Assembly (NCBI GenBank): GCA_014529385.2
Contig: CM043959.1
Location: forward strand, 4,769,045-4,833,044
Direction: 5' to 3'
Length of the DNA stretch: 64,000 nucleotides
Origin: Adiantum capillus-veneris
Taxonomy: Eukaryota; Streptophyta; Polypodiopsida; Polypodiales; Pteridaceae
Shown piece by piece: positions 20,996 to 32,035 of the stretch; position 1 is the first letter of the stretch; every line of letters starts with the position of its first letter. The position numbers and the translations under genes were made by a program. The notes beneath the pieces were generated by a model that saw nothing but the letters and a program-made list of their open reading frames with translations, ran no database searches and was not told where the DNA came from.

Positions 20996-21590
20996 ATGTA
21001 GGATATTGTATGGCGTGAGGAAATGAAACTGTACATATATTAAAATGAACTCCATTCACAATTTCATTTCCTCATGCAATAAAATATCCTACAGCGGGTA
21101 TTAGAGCTAGTAAGGGACTATCCATTTTTATTTTGTTATAAGATCTCTTCTCCCTAGCTTTTAAATATCCCAAGGGCATCTATTTTGAATGGTTGGTAAT
21201 CACCTTTAGCTAAAATCCAAACTTCAAGTCAAGTCCGCCAAGGCATGTGGATTATCCACACGAGGCTCATCCTTGAAGCCTTACCTACTCGCCATCTTCC
21301 TCAACTCGTGTCACAGCAAGGTTTCGATCCTCGGACCTGTGGGTTTAAAATGAACTCCATTCACAGTTTCATTTTCTCACGCCATAAAATATCCTACAAC
21401 TGGTATTAGAGTTGGTAGGGCACTATCCATTTTTATTTTGTTATAAGATTTTTAATGATTGATAATCATCTTTAGCTAAACGCCAAACTTCACGTCAAGT
21501 GGGCCAATGCATGTGGATTATCCACGAGGCTAATCCTTGAAGCCTTACCTACTTGCCATCTTCCTCAACAATGAAATGGTCCTTCTAGAG
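20996..21590. mobile_element. LTR-end / primer-site insertion in gypsy gag, partly palindromic
   Basis: A segment that is not gag interrupts gag. CACAATTTCATTTCCTCATGC...ATATCCTACA (21057-21095) and CACAGTTTCATTTTCTCACGC...ATATCCTACA (21363-21400) are direct repeats, each followed by a primer-site-like GGTATTAGAG(C/T)T. The same word is present inverted at about 20999-21032, so the left end is a ~33-base foldback centred near 21044. The two direct copies continue as a ~280-base tandem duplication (shared TATCCATTTTTATTTTGTTATAAGAT and GCATGTGGATTATCCAC). Best read as LTR plus leader remnants of another retrotransposon. Confidence 0.5.
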
Positions 21591-21975
21591 GAAATTAGGT
21601 GCTCCTTCACCTTCCTCTAGTGAGGCAACCCATCGCTCCCACAAATCCACAAACTTGGATTCGTAAGTGGCATACTCTAGCATACCTCCCTGCTTTAACT
21701 CTGTCTGTAACTGCCATAACTTGAGGTTGTTCCTCCACCAAACCTCCTCACAAATGCAACACGTGTAGTAAGTCCCATGCATCCTTGGTAGCTTGGGGCA
21801 AATCATTGTACCAAGAATTGGCCTCTACTTTCATCACAGTAGAGGAAAGATTTTTGTCGTGAGGCGTCATCATCCTTGTTGGAAACCAGACAAGCGATGT
21901 CAAAGTTATCCAAAAATCAATGGTGTTGTCTTCTCCCTTCTTGTTACTGAATGTGGGAAAAGAGACACTTGACAT
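21591..21975 (-). pseudogene. gag: Gypsy gag N-terminal half
   Basis: The ATG at 21975 starts MSSVSFPTFSNKKGEDNTID, followed by VMKVEANSWYNDLPQATKDA, aligning with ARVFSPTFIGKVGENALDFL and IKVEPGSWCNALIQATKERW at 40411-40610. After a shift near 21770, the frame 21585-21806 gives WRNNLKLWQLQTELKQGGML and EYATYESKFVDLWERWVAS, the retrotransposon gag core pattern. Capsid function in the family; broken here. Confidence 0.78.
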
Positions 21976-22406
21976 GGTAGTAAATCAATGAGAAAACAAT
22001 TACAAATCCCCTTTTCTTTGAATGACTAATGGCATGCATCACTACTCTTTGTTAATTGAAGGTCTTTGCAAAGCCCTCCTTGGTGGGGGCATCAAATGAA
22101 AGGTGGAGATGCAAAACAGACTCGGTGGCTTCTACACCAAGACTATGCACGATGGCCTCATCATGGGAGGTACAAAATAGGGGCACCACCTAGCTTGGAA
22201 TGCGGCTAGGACGCATGGTAGGGGGGTCGGCACATAACACAAGGAAAATGTAAGAGAAGGAGAGAGAGGGAGACAAAGAGATCATTAGAGATTCGTTAGC
22301 ATGGGCTTCATAAACACCATACAATTCATGAGTGGATTTTCACATAATCAACATCTAACAAGCTCATGTATGCATGGTAACTCAAACCTCTTGGCCATTA
22401 AGAAAT

Positions 22407-22408
<2 letters not shown>
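21976..22408. other. Presumed leader of the gypsy element; no LTR identified
   Basis: Upstream of the gag ATG on the minus strand. I found no clear primer-binding site or LTR end, so the 5' boundary of the element is not set. Confidence 0.35.

Positions 22409-22500
<92 letters not shown>
22409..22500. repeat. (AC)n microsatellite, about 46 units
   Basis: Uninterrupted AC dinucleotide repeat of about 92 bases. Open frames crossing it are artefacts. Confidence 0.97.
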
Positions 22501-22502
<2 letters not shown>

Positions 22503-24028
22503 CAAAACAAACAACCATAGCTAATATTATGCCATAGTAGAATTATTCTTGTTGTCTCCTGCGGTTGTCTTGAGGTACTAGCTTCCTCTTTGCCTATTGC
22601 TTTCTCTCTTTTGTCCCGATAAAGCCTGGCCTTTTCCTTCCTTGTTTTCAGACACGCCCACCGCTTGATCTATGGGCGGTGTTGCTGATACTTGCTTTTT
22701 CTTTTTTCTTTTGGTACATCCATTGTTAGCCCATCCTTCTCTTGGATTGCTGTAGGGACCATTGAATCTTGAACAAGAGGAGGAGTGGTTGGTGGATTTT
22801 TGCTCAATAGAGCATTTTTTGTATGGAATTTGAAAGATTCCATGCCACCCTCCCGATCTATTTTGCTTGTGTTTCTTGGTTTTCTTTTCTTCGTCTCCTT
22901 CTTGGTCCTCTGGTTGGGTTTGGTTTCTTCATTCTCTGATTGATTCAAATCATGAGATGACTCTAGGCCATTTGTCTTAAATGTCTCTCAAACTCTTGTT
23001 GCTCTCTTTGATTAGCTTTTCTTTTAAGCTCATTCTAGATCCTTTGCCACATGTTGCCGACAATATCCAAATTTTCCTTAGCCACTCTTCTTTTGTATTG
23101 TTTATTTTTTTCTAATGCTTCTGCTTTGCATTGTTCTAGCAGCTTGTTCTTTTCCTCCTCTCCTTCATCATCCACTTCAACTCCTAGGTTTGTAGTTTCT
23201 TTTTCTCTCTTTCTGTGGAGTTCCTCCTTTGGCTTGAGCCTCCTCCAAAGATCTTTGAGTTTGAGATATGGGCATGGTGTTTGTATGCTCAAACGATTTT
23301 CTCTTAAGGAATACTTTGTAGAGTTTATGTTCTTTCTCATACTCTTTGTCCTCATGTGAGGATTGATCATCAAAAGGATTATCCCTATTCTTTGGCTTTA
23401 TCTCCCCGTTGAGTTGTCTGCCTAATTTTATCTCTTTGCTGTTAGATTTTTTTCTTCGTGAGCTCTATCCAGCCTCTTTCTTCTTTGGGGGTTTTGATGA
23501 AGAGGGTCTTGCCATTGGCTTAATTGTGCATTTGGATTTGTGAATTAGATCTAGTTGATTCTCTATCGGTGGTAGTTCATGTGTAGTTCATCTATCATCC
23601 CCAGTGCTTGTGAGGGCTGCTTTTTGAATTTTTGCTCAACCTCTCTCTTGGTATGCACTTGATGGCAAGGCTTCAAGGCTTTGCGGAGGAGCAAGGACTG
23701 ATACATGAAAATCACAAAAATCTATGTATATATTTTGTACATAGTTATTTTTTTGACACATTTGGATCTTGGAAATAAGAAGAGGTAGGAACAAACCCTA
23801 TGAAAACGAAAAAGTCACTGGATGCTAATTCTACCTGACCGTCACTATAGGTGAAGAATAAGAGTCAATAGTAAAAGGGTGGAGAATCTTATGCATTATG
23901 GATTTGAAGTCAACAAAATATTATCAAATGAAAGCATTATTCACTTGTGGACACAAGGCTTGCACATGGAGTCAAGAGGGGACCACCTGGAAGACTTTTG
24001 ACGGGAAAGAAAAAGTAGACATATATTT
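22501..24028 (-). pseudogene. Unknown Lys/Glu-rich coding relic
   Basis: On the minus strand, 23035-23373 and 22670-22948 read as strongly charged protein: KEELHRKREKETTNLGVEVD, DDEGEEEKNKLLEQCKAEAL, KRRVAKENLDIVGNMWQRI, then EETKPNQRTKKETKKRKPRN in a second frame. The composition suggests a charged coiled coil with basic clusters. I do not recognise a family; a nucleic-acid-binding ORF of a non-autonomous element is possible. The flanks 22501-22670 and 23400-24028 hold nothing I can name. Confidence 0.35.
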
Positions 24029-26003
24029 TTGTTAAATTTGTCTCTATTTTTTCCATTCCAAATTTTAAAAAAAAATCAACAAAAAACGTTGTATCTAACG
24101 ACAACCCACTCTCAAGCAATAATAGAAGAAGGCAAGCAGTTGGTGAGTGTCTTTGACATTGTTGAGCATTTGGAACAGATAAACCCTCAATTCCAATATC
24201 AAAGAGCGCTCCATAACTTAAGAGGAATAGAGTTAGAGGACACCAAAAAAGAGCAGTTGAGGTAAGCCGCCAATTACAAAACAGGATTGAATAATTACAA
24301 AGAGTACAAACCAAAATCCAGCCAGAATTGCAACGAGAGAAAGAAAATGTTGCTCATTACTATCAAGAAGCTCAATCCTTCAATGAAGCGAATACAAATC
24401 TATAGGTTGAGCAACAATAACTAGAGGAAAAACTGGAAAAGAGTGGAAAAAGAATGCAAAGCTGAGGGGGTCTGATGGGGTGGTCAACAAAACACTCACA
24501 CAACTCCTAGCAATGAAAGACACCCCAGCCCTTGCTTCTACTTCAACAACACCTGCTTTAGCTATGCAAGAGCTGGAAGATCTCAAGGTGTCCCTAGCTC
24601 AAGAGCAATATGACAGGCAAACCATGACAACAGGGCATAAGGCCATTCAAAGGAAAAAAGGGGATGATATTGCAATGCTATAGGAACAACTGGCAAAAGC
24701 AAAAGAAGATCTGTCTACTCAAAGCGTTGCACATGCCCTGGCTTTACAATAGAAGGTCTATCCATTAGTGCATGAAAGCCCATAAAAAAAGCAGTAGAAG
24801 TTTCTTTGACCACTGGGCAGGAACAAATGAGGTTCCTCAGACCGTCGGGCATGAATAGATGAGCATGGATCTTCCCCCTATAGAGCTACCAAGCATACTT
24901 ATAGAGGCAAGATTATATTGTTTAGAAGATAAATAAGATCAAGAAAATTCTAGAGAGGAAATTCAAAGGTGGATCTCATAAGTGCATGACCCTTCATACA
25001 AGGCATATATGCAATACGAACTCACTCCTGCTGATGATCACACTCGATGAGATTGTCAAGAACTACAAAAACGAGATGATATCCATGCCATTGATGCTAC
25101 AAGAGGCTCTACTATGGAAAAAGGAGATGCTGCCAAGTCTAGAGCCAAATCACAAGGGGCATTATAGGGACGTCTTAGTAACGACAAATCAATTACAGAC
25201 AATCCTTGTCAATAACCCCTCTGGAGAAAGAAATGGTTTGAGAATCACCCAACAGATGAGACATATTATAGAAATTCACCAAAACATCTCAGGATCGACC
25301 CAACCTATTTTCCTATCAACTAAATGCAATTTGGGATAGCTTCCATTCATGGAAAATCAAGAGACCCGCAATGCTCAGTTACCCGATGCTCACAAAGCTA
25401 GCTGTAAATTTCCCTCCATCACAAAGGTATATGGTAAACATGCTCAAAGGACTCATCAATCAAATCAAAGATATTCCAGGTCTCACGTGCCAAATGCTGG
25501 TGAAGATTGCCAAGATTCTAATCACATGCATCATTGCATTTGAGGATATTGAAGCAGTGAACCACCCCTCATAGCTCTTCCTAGAAGGAACAAGAGGTTT
25601 GTGTTGAAATCTGGAGACATATATTCCCAACAAAAATGTGATCATGCGGTTGTATGCTCGCTTCATGTTCTTGCCATCTCATTACATGCAAACCTTCAAA
25701 GAGGCATTCATGACCGAGTTCTTCAAAGTTGATTTATCCATATTCAACCCCATGAAAAAGAACCTACCGGTTATACATATCGCCTATCAAAGCACATTAA
25801 GTAACAACCCTTTCAAAGAGTTGCCTAAAAAGGTGGAAATTGAAGCCAGAGAAGAAATAGGTCAAGCAGCTCACTTGTACACTCGAGAAGCGAGCACAAG
25901 ACTACTAAATCAAGCTACATCAACTCAGTCCACAATTGCCAAAGAAAATCGATCCCATTGACAAGCTGCGAAGGATAGTTTGCACAAGGGCGTGCAAAAA
26001 CTA
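24029..26003 (+). pseudogene. Unknown coiled-coil coding relic ending at a polypurine tract
   Basis: Starts near 24090 with QAIIEEGKQLVSVFDIVEHL, then in other frames a long Gln/Glu/Lys-rich coiled coil (LQREKENVAHYYQEAQSFNE near 24325) up to AKAKEDLSTQS near 24700. A C-terminal region from 25371 to 25960 is in one frame with stops (YMVNMLKGLINQIKDIPGLT; MRLYARFMFLPSHYMQTFKE; VIHIAYQSTLSNNPFKELPK; LYTREASTRLLNQATS). Many stops are TAG/TAA where the heptads expect Gln. It ends just before a polypurine tract and LTR start, so it is most simply the internal ORF, perhaps gag-like, of a non-autonomous LTR element. Family not recognised. Confidence 0.45.
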
Positions 26004-26240
26004 GCAAGGGGGGATGTTGGTGGTCAAGTCAGACGGCCGCCCTTTGATTCGACCCCTTCTTCCACGAGCCTTAAATTTCCATATCTCTTCATTTAATTTT
26101 CCTGATTATAAATGGGCAAGCTCTAAGATGTTAAGTTGTAAAGTCTGTAGTAAAAGGTCTGAGTTTTGTCTAGTCGGCCATTGTCCAAGAGAGCCCTAGG
26201 TATAAAGCCTATGCTGTAAAGTAGAAAAAGGACCCTTATC
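26004..26240 (+). mobile_element. Polypurine tract and start of a 3' LTR
   Basis: GCAAGGGGGGA at 26004-26014 is followed by TGTTGGTGGTCAAG, a canonical PPT-to-LTR junction. Downstream, AGGTATAAAGCC near 26200 suits a TATA element. The LTR appears to be cut off where the Penelope-like copy begins (about 26325). No 5' LTR partner was found upstream. Confidence 0.5.
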
Positions 26241-26324
26241 CTTATCAATGTTTGAAGTACAAAGCATACAACTGAAAGTGACAACTCTTTGGCAACTTGT
26301 AATGAAATTTTAGTTTTGAAACTT

Positions 26325-29236
26325 GCAATAACACGAAATCAAAGTGAGCGGGTCTTGCGAGAGAGGATAGAGACAAAGGAGGTGGGGGGTGGGGCGGTAA
26401 AAACAAAAGCAGTTTTACACCAAATGTATTTTGCTTAATAAGCTCTTCAGTGGTGTAAACAAAAGGGGGATATGGAGGGGGTATAAATAGTGGGGTGTGG
26501 CTCAAAAAACTACGCCTGGTACCATTTGAAAAGGGGTAGTACCTACTGAAAGATAAGTTATGACCCAACTCTAAGTGGGTACTCTAAAAAAGGGGGGGAA
26601 AGAAAGAGAGTTGGTAGGGTAATAAAGTATGTGGAGGGTTTGCTATAAGGAGTGGTCAAGCTGATACAAAAAATTTAAGAAAGTTGTCCCTGTCTAGGGA
26701 ATGGGTGGATTATTAGAGGGGTTGCACATATCTAAGGCGCCACAGATCATCGAAGTTAGCTGCCGCAGGGTTTAGTCAAAAAAATAAGGGGGGGTGGAAT
26801 TCTATCATTGGGACGAGGGGGGGGGGGGGGGGGAGGAAGAAGGGGTTTAGAGAGTAAAGCGCCGATATTGGGTGCATTCATCCAGCATATCAAAGGCTTA
26901 GGTAAGTGTGCGAGGTAGGTGTTCGATTTAAGGAGCTTTGTGAGGGGTTTGATAGTGGAATGTGACAAGTTTAGATGGCGTATTAGAGGTGAGAAGGAAT
27001 TTTAATGATGTTTGGAGCGGATTTGGTTTTGTAAACTGATTGGAGGAGAGAGGATCACAGACTGTAGGAAAGGTAAAGAAAGCAAGCTTCCAACAGGGGA
27101 GAGGGATATTAACCCTTATCTCTCAGCCTAGAAAACAAAAGGTTACAAATGGAGATAAAGCCTGAAAGAGAGATTTCTCTAATAATGTACCTCCTAATCT
27201 CTGCGAGAATAAAAGCAATCTTTTGGTGTGTAGGGTGCCAGGATTGCCAAGGGATGTAATTGTAGGAATTAAGGCTTTTTTGGTAGCAATGGGTATCAAG
27301 GCAACCACAAGCGGCGAAAGAGGGCCCCTTGAAAAAATGAATATCAAGATAAAAGCTTCTTGCGGGGAGATTATAGCGGAGATTTTGATATGCTCTTGGA
27401 GAGGGTGTCCATACTTATGGAGGAGCTCGTTTAGGCTAGAGAGAGGACCACCCCATATTCCGAAGGCATCATCTACGAATCTTCTAAAATAGAGAAGGGA
27501 AGGGGAAGATAGGAGATTCATGCCTTCCTCTAAAAGCAGAAAAAGAGGCATGCATATACAACCACAAAGTTTGACCCCATAGCGGTACCCTTAATTTGGT
27601 GCAACAACTCTCCATTGAAAGAGAGATAATGGTGGTTGAGGATAAGAGAGGCTAAGGATAAAATAAAGTGGATCTTAGGGGAAGGGAAGAAACCCTTGAT
27701 GGAATGTTTAAGGGCTAAGAGGCCATCATGTATGGGGATACTGGGATAAAGAGACTCCACATCAAAGGTGACGAGGATAATGTTGGGAGGAAAGGAAATA
27801 GAAGCTAGGTCTCAAATCAGAGAGTGTGAGTCTTTTAGGTGTTGGATTTTAGACAAAAGAATCGGGTAGAGCTGCGCATGGATCCATTTAGAGGCGTTCT
27901 CTAAAATGTAACCTTTGTACGAACAAATGGGATGACCAACAAGGATGGATTTGTGGATCTTAGGTAAAAGAAAAAAGGGGCAAGGTTTAGGGTTTTTATG
28001 CGAGGAGGAGAGGATAAAGGTTCTTTCGTTGCTGGGAAGAAGAAGGTAATTGGTGATAATAGAGGAAAGGATGGAGTGTACAAAGGGTAAGGAGGATGTA
28101 AAGATTTAGTGTAGGTGAAGGGGTCCATGAGATGACGCAAGGCTTCATTGCAATACCAAGACCTAGAAAGGATTACCAAACCTAAATTCTTATCCGTTGC
28201 TTTGATAATGATGCTATGATCATTTCTTAAGGGAGAGATGGAATCCGTTAAAAGGGGATTAGGGTGAAAGGGAGGAAGAGAAGAGAGAATATTTTTAAGG
28301 AGAGGAAAGGCAAGCTTAAAAGTTTGGCTAAGAGATGTGGAGGGAGAGGGATGATTCCAAAGCGGACTAGAGATAGAAAAAGAGGAGGGAGGAAGAGAAG
28401 GTTCATTTTTAAAAAACATTTTAAGTTGTAAACACCTTTCTAAATTGGAAAATTCTTGAAGAAAAGAGGAGAGGGGGGGAGGGGGGAATATAATTGAGAC
28501 CAAGGCCCACAATCCTTTGTTCGGAGGGGGAGAGAGAGCGATTGGAGAAGTTTTGGTAGGAGAGGTTAGTAACTTTGTGTTCAAGGGAAAACGTGGTAAT
28601 TTTGCTAAGAGTCAAAATCTTAAAAAGATGGGGGTTAGTGAGGGGGAGCCAAAATTTGCAACGTTCTCTACCTGAGAAGGGGGAGTGGGAAAGAAAAGGA
28701 AAAAGACAAGGAGGAGGGGTTCAGATTTGGGAAAAGAGAGGGGCTTGTGAAAAGATAAAATGGACCCAAGTGGTAGGGTGTCCATTCCCTACTTCACTCT
28801 CCTCCATTGCAAGTTTTTTGAAGTTCTTGGCAAACTATGCTTAGGGTGTAGAGGCTTGGTTTGCGGTGCGAGAGAGTTGAGGGGATAATTGGGGGTTTTA
28901 AGTAGAGAGGGTAAGGGGGTGGCGCTAGATGAGGATGAAGGTGGGAAGGAGTTTTCCGGGTTGTTTAAAATGGGAGGATTGTAAGAAGGAGAGGTAGAGT
29001 GAGGGTGGCCTAAACGGGGCAAGGTTTTAGGCTTTTTAAAGGGTTGATGGGTAATGTCCTCATGGGGGGTTCTAATCAAAGGGAGGGGCTTCTTGAAAGT
29101 TTTTCGTGTGTTATTTCCATGCGCGTTAACCTTTGGAGGAGAGGGTTTGTAGGGGGTTGAATGGTGGAGGTTGTTAGCGGGTTTCTTTCGGGGGGGCGAA
29201 GGTAGATTTTTCATTTGGGTGGCGACCTCGTGAAGC
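26325..29236 (-). mobile_element. Penelope-like element, minus-strand copy, 5' truncated
   Basis: Minus-strand coding that matches 31588-34480 on the plus strand along its whole length, forming an inverted repeat of about 2.9 kb. It includes the C-terminal part of the upstream ORF (28789-29236) and the complete reverse transcriptase region. The copy stops inside the upstream ORF at about 29236, so it lacks that ORF's N-terminal two-thirds. Its 3' end coincides with that of the other copy (…GAAATCAAAGTGAGCGGGTC on this strand). See the RT entries for motif evidence. Confidence 0.8.
26760..28584 (-). pseudogene. Penelope-like reverse transcriptase, minus-strand copy
   Basis: Frames on the minus strand give the landmarks of Penelope-like RT in order: GLGLNYIPPSPP (the …GLKFIPTP pretext) at about 28460-28500; IIIKATDKNLGLVIL (IIKPADKGG.VV) at about 28180-28220; FDMESLYPSIPIHDGLLALK (FDV.SLYTNIP...G) at 27690-27770; GTAMGSNFVVVYACLF (G.AMGSP..P..ANLF) near 27535-27590; YFRRFVDDAFGIW (R(F/Y)(V/I)DD.F.IW) near 27455-27490; and the C-terminal WMNAPNIGALLSKPL (RR..NLK.LLV.S.L) near 26830-26880. 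I see no GIY-YIG endonuclease signature after it, so it resembles the endonuclease-deficient group. Frameshifts make it inactive. Confidence 0.78.
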
Positions 29237-30451
29237 TTTTCCATGAACTTTGGGTATTAAGGGAATCCTGACCGATTAAAGCCAAGTTACTTCACCAAAA
29301 TTTAAAAAAAACAAATTTTTTAGCAAAATCCTCAGGCTCTCCCCTACACTCGAAACCTGCTCATCTTGCGCTCCCAGCAAGGACTCTCGCGCCCTGATTT
29401 GGCTCACTTCAAGGAGCTACTCACCTTAGCTCGCCTTAACCCATCTTTGCAAACATGCTCGCCTCTTGCTCTCCTTTTTCAACTCTGTTTCCACCTCACA
29501 CCATATCGAGCAACTCCCCCACTCTCTCCACCATCCCCCCTTCACTCTGCGAACCATCTCCCCCATAGCTAGATACAACTCACTTATCTCCCACACCGCC
29601 TACGGTTCCCCTATTGCCTCTACTTGATAATCACCTACAGTACCCTACTGTGTCATGTGCTTGATGTCGCTACAGAACTCTCACAAGTGTAGGCCCCTAC
29701 ACAAGGTGACAGGCATATCCTCCTCGGCTTCTCGAAAAGGCTATCACAGCCTCTGACGATGACTTCAGCAACGTCTGGCTCTCAACGTGGCAACGGCAAC
29801 ATTTTCTCTTCGGTGCCTCCCCGGTTTCTTTGTAAGGCCATCGCCCGTATCTCTCGGCAACTTGGACAGTGGCTGTAGCGCGCCTCTCACAACAGCTTTT
29901 GCATCCTCGGATGTTCATGCTACTCCACGGCGCAGTCGCTCCTCCATGGCGCTATTACTCCTGCATCGAGCTGCTGCACTAAGCGGGTGATTGGAACGTC
30001 CCATGCAAGCTTCCACGATGCTACCAGCCGTGCAACCCATCTCATCTACAAGGTCTCCTGATTGCTGCACGCTTTGTGTGCTTTTGTGAAGCCTGCTTCT
30101 TCACACACTAAGGCCAGCTGTGCAGCCCCGCTTGTCTACAAAGTCTCCTAGCTCTCCGTCATTCCTCCTCACCCCTTGTGCAACTTGCTGCATGCCATGG
30201 GCGGCTTCTGTGAAGCTTTCTTGTTTATACACCAAGGCCACCGGCGCTTCTTGCTTCTACAAATTCTCCAGTATCCAGTTTTTGAGCACCCTTTAGCTTA
30301 GGCCACGTTCCCACCGGGCACTCCGATCTCCCACCCGTAACTAGGGTGCGAAGAAATTCCTTTACCAAACCCTTCCTCTTTTTTTATATAATCCATATGG
30401 AGACTCCTTCCCTCGCTTCGGCTTCAGCTTTGGTATCAAACCCTACCCCCA
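29237..30451 (+). other. Spacer between the inverted copies; probable 5' leader of the plus copy
   Basis: C-rich, ORF-poor DNA. Three degenerate ~105-base units occur at about 30030-30270, sharing TCTACAA.GTCTCC, TGTGAAGC.T.CTT and CACACTAAGGCC. Its position directly ahead of the plus-copy first ORF suggests a 5' untranslated or promoter region, but nothing proves which part belongs to the element. Confidence 0.4.
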
Positions 30452-32035
30452 ATGGCTATAAATGCTTCACTTCCATCTCCTTCGCTTCCGGCTCCGTCCA
30501 TTCTGGCCTCCCCTATCTCCAATATAGCGGCCCACACCACAATTCCTCCTGGAACACTCACATCCATTTCCCCGGCCCTTGTAATTCCAATGAAACCCAA
30601 CACCGTCTATAAGGGTAAATCTACTTTCCCCGGCTTTACCACTGTGGCAAACCTCATCAACGTACCCTCTCCAACGTCATCTCTCCCTACCTCCTCGAAA
30701 AAGACCCTTTTTAGCTCGGAAGAAATCTTAGGCCTCACCGCTAACCAACCGCTTGAAGATCTTGATCAACTTTCCCTTCCCGTGACGTAAAACAATGGCT
30801 TCACTAACCCCTCTCCCTCACATCATCCCGGCATTGCTTACTCTCCACAACATGTACATGGTGGCATTTTCTCTAGCACCTCTCAAGGCGGCCTCCTCAC
30901 TAGTCCTCCCCTTGCCTTCCTTTCCTCTTTCGGCTCTCTCCCCGCAAGCTCTTCCTCCCTTGTGGTAGTTCCCTCTCCTTTCTCTCCCATTCAATAACCG
31001 GCAATCAAAAAACCCTTAGAATTCAATAAAATTGTTTCCCTCTCCTTGGTGGAGTTTAAAGCACTCAACCACAAGCTTAGCAAAGCCAAATTGCACCTCT
31101 TTCACTTACAAGACCTTCATTCCTTTCAGAAAGCACCACATATCCTTTGTATGAAGCCGCCTCGCCCTACCATAGAAGACTCTCAACCTCAAGCACTTTT
31201 AAGCGCCAAGCTGAACGCTCTCAATATCCAATTCCAATTAGATTGCACTAAAGCGTACATCCAAGCCCAAGAGTTACTTGTCAATAATCTCCAAAAATCC
31301 TTTGATGAATACCGTGATCTAGTGGAAGAGATACTCGAGGACCTCACCAAAAATCTTGCACCTATCTCGTTCCCAAGAGTGCAACCCACGACTTGTGAAA
31401 ATCAACTCTTACTTTGGAAGCAAACCTCCCTCAATGATTTTGATGCACATCTTCAAAACGAGATTCTCCAAGCCCATTTAGCCTCCTCCTTAAGCGTAGA
31501 GGCTCACAATGCTAGGAAAAGAACACAATCCTCCATCTTCGAAGAAGTGGAGTCTTTACCTAAGGAGGAGATGGTGGGGGAATTGGTGCTTCACGAGGTC
31601 ACCACCCAAATGAAAAAGCTACTTTCGCCCCCCCGAAAGAAACCCGCTAACAACCCCCACCATTCAACCTCCTATAAACCCTCTCCTCCAAAGGTTAACA
31701 CGCATGGAACTAACACAAAACAAACTTTCAAGAAGCCCCTCCCTTTGATTAGAACCCCCCATGAGGACATTACCCATCAACCCTTTAAAAAGCCTAAAAC
31801 CTTGCCCCCTTTAGGCCACCGTCACTCTACCTCTCCTTCTTACAATCCTCCCATTTTAAACACCCCAGAAAACTCCTTCCCACCTTCATCCTCATCTAGC
31901 GCTGCCCCCTTACCCTCTCTACTCAAAACCCCCAATTATCCCCTCAACTCTCTCGCACCGCAAACCAAGCCTCTACACCCTAAGCATAGTTTGCCAAGAA
32001 CTTCAAAAAACTTGCAATGGAGGAGAGTGAAGTAG
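30452..32035 (+). pseudogene. Upstream ORF of the Penelope-like element (ORF1-like)
   Basis: One frame of about 527 codons from the ATG at 30452 (CCCCAATGGC context), interrupted only by TAA at 30788 and 30995, both in the C-T-rich N-terminal part and both readable as former CAA. Residues 1-180 are Ser/Pro/Thr-rich and low complexity. From about residue 199 it is helical, with LNHKLSKAKLHLFHLQDLHS, LNALNIQFQLDCTKAYIQAQ and VNNLQKSFDEYRDLVEEILE suggesting coiled coil. The last 130 residues are basic and Pro-rich (SPPRKKPANNPHHS). No known domain recognised. It may be an RNA-binding partner of the RT. It ends about 300 bases before RT motifs begin. Confidence 0.55.

Larger units (their letters stand above)
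17730..21975 (-). mobile_element. Ty3/gypsy (Tat-like) retrotransposon fragment 2, decayed
   Basis: Minus-strand order from high coordinate: gag (21975-20400), protease (19861-19556), reverse transcriptase (19543-18480) and RNase H plus extra RNase H (18335-17730). Integrase is absent, so the element is truncated at its 3' end near 17730. Its gag, protease and RT match the plus-strand fragment at 40411-42730 closely enough to be one family. An unrelated 0.5-kb insertion interrupts gag near 21000-21590. Confidence 0.85.

Noticed and set aside
21290-21340. tRNA-type box B (GGTTTCGATCC) as a second SINE
   Set aside because: It has an extra base in the box and no box A at the right distance. The surrounding repeat is better explained as LTR leader.
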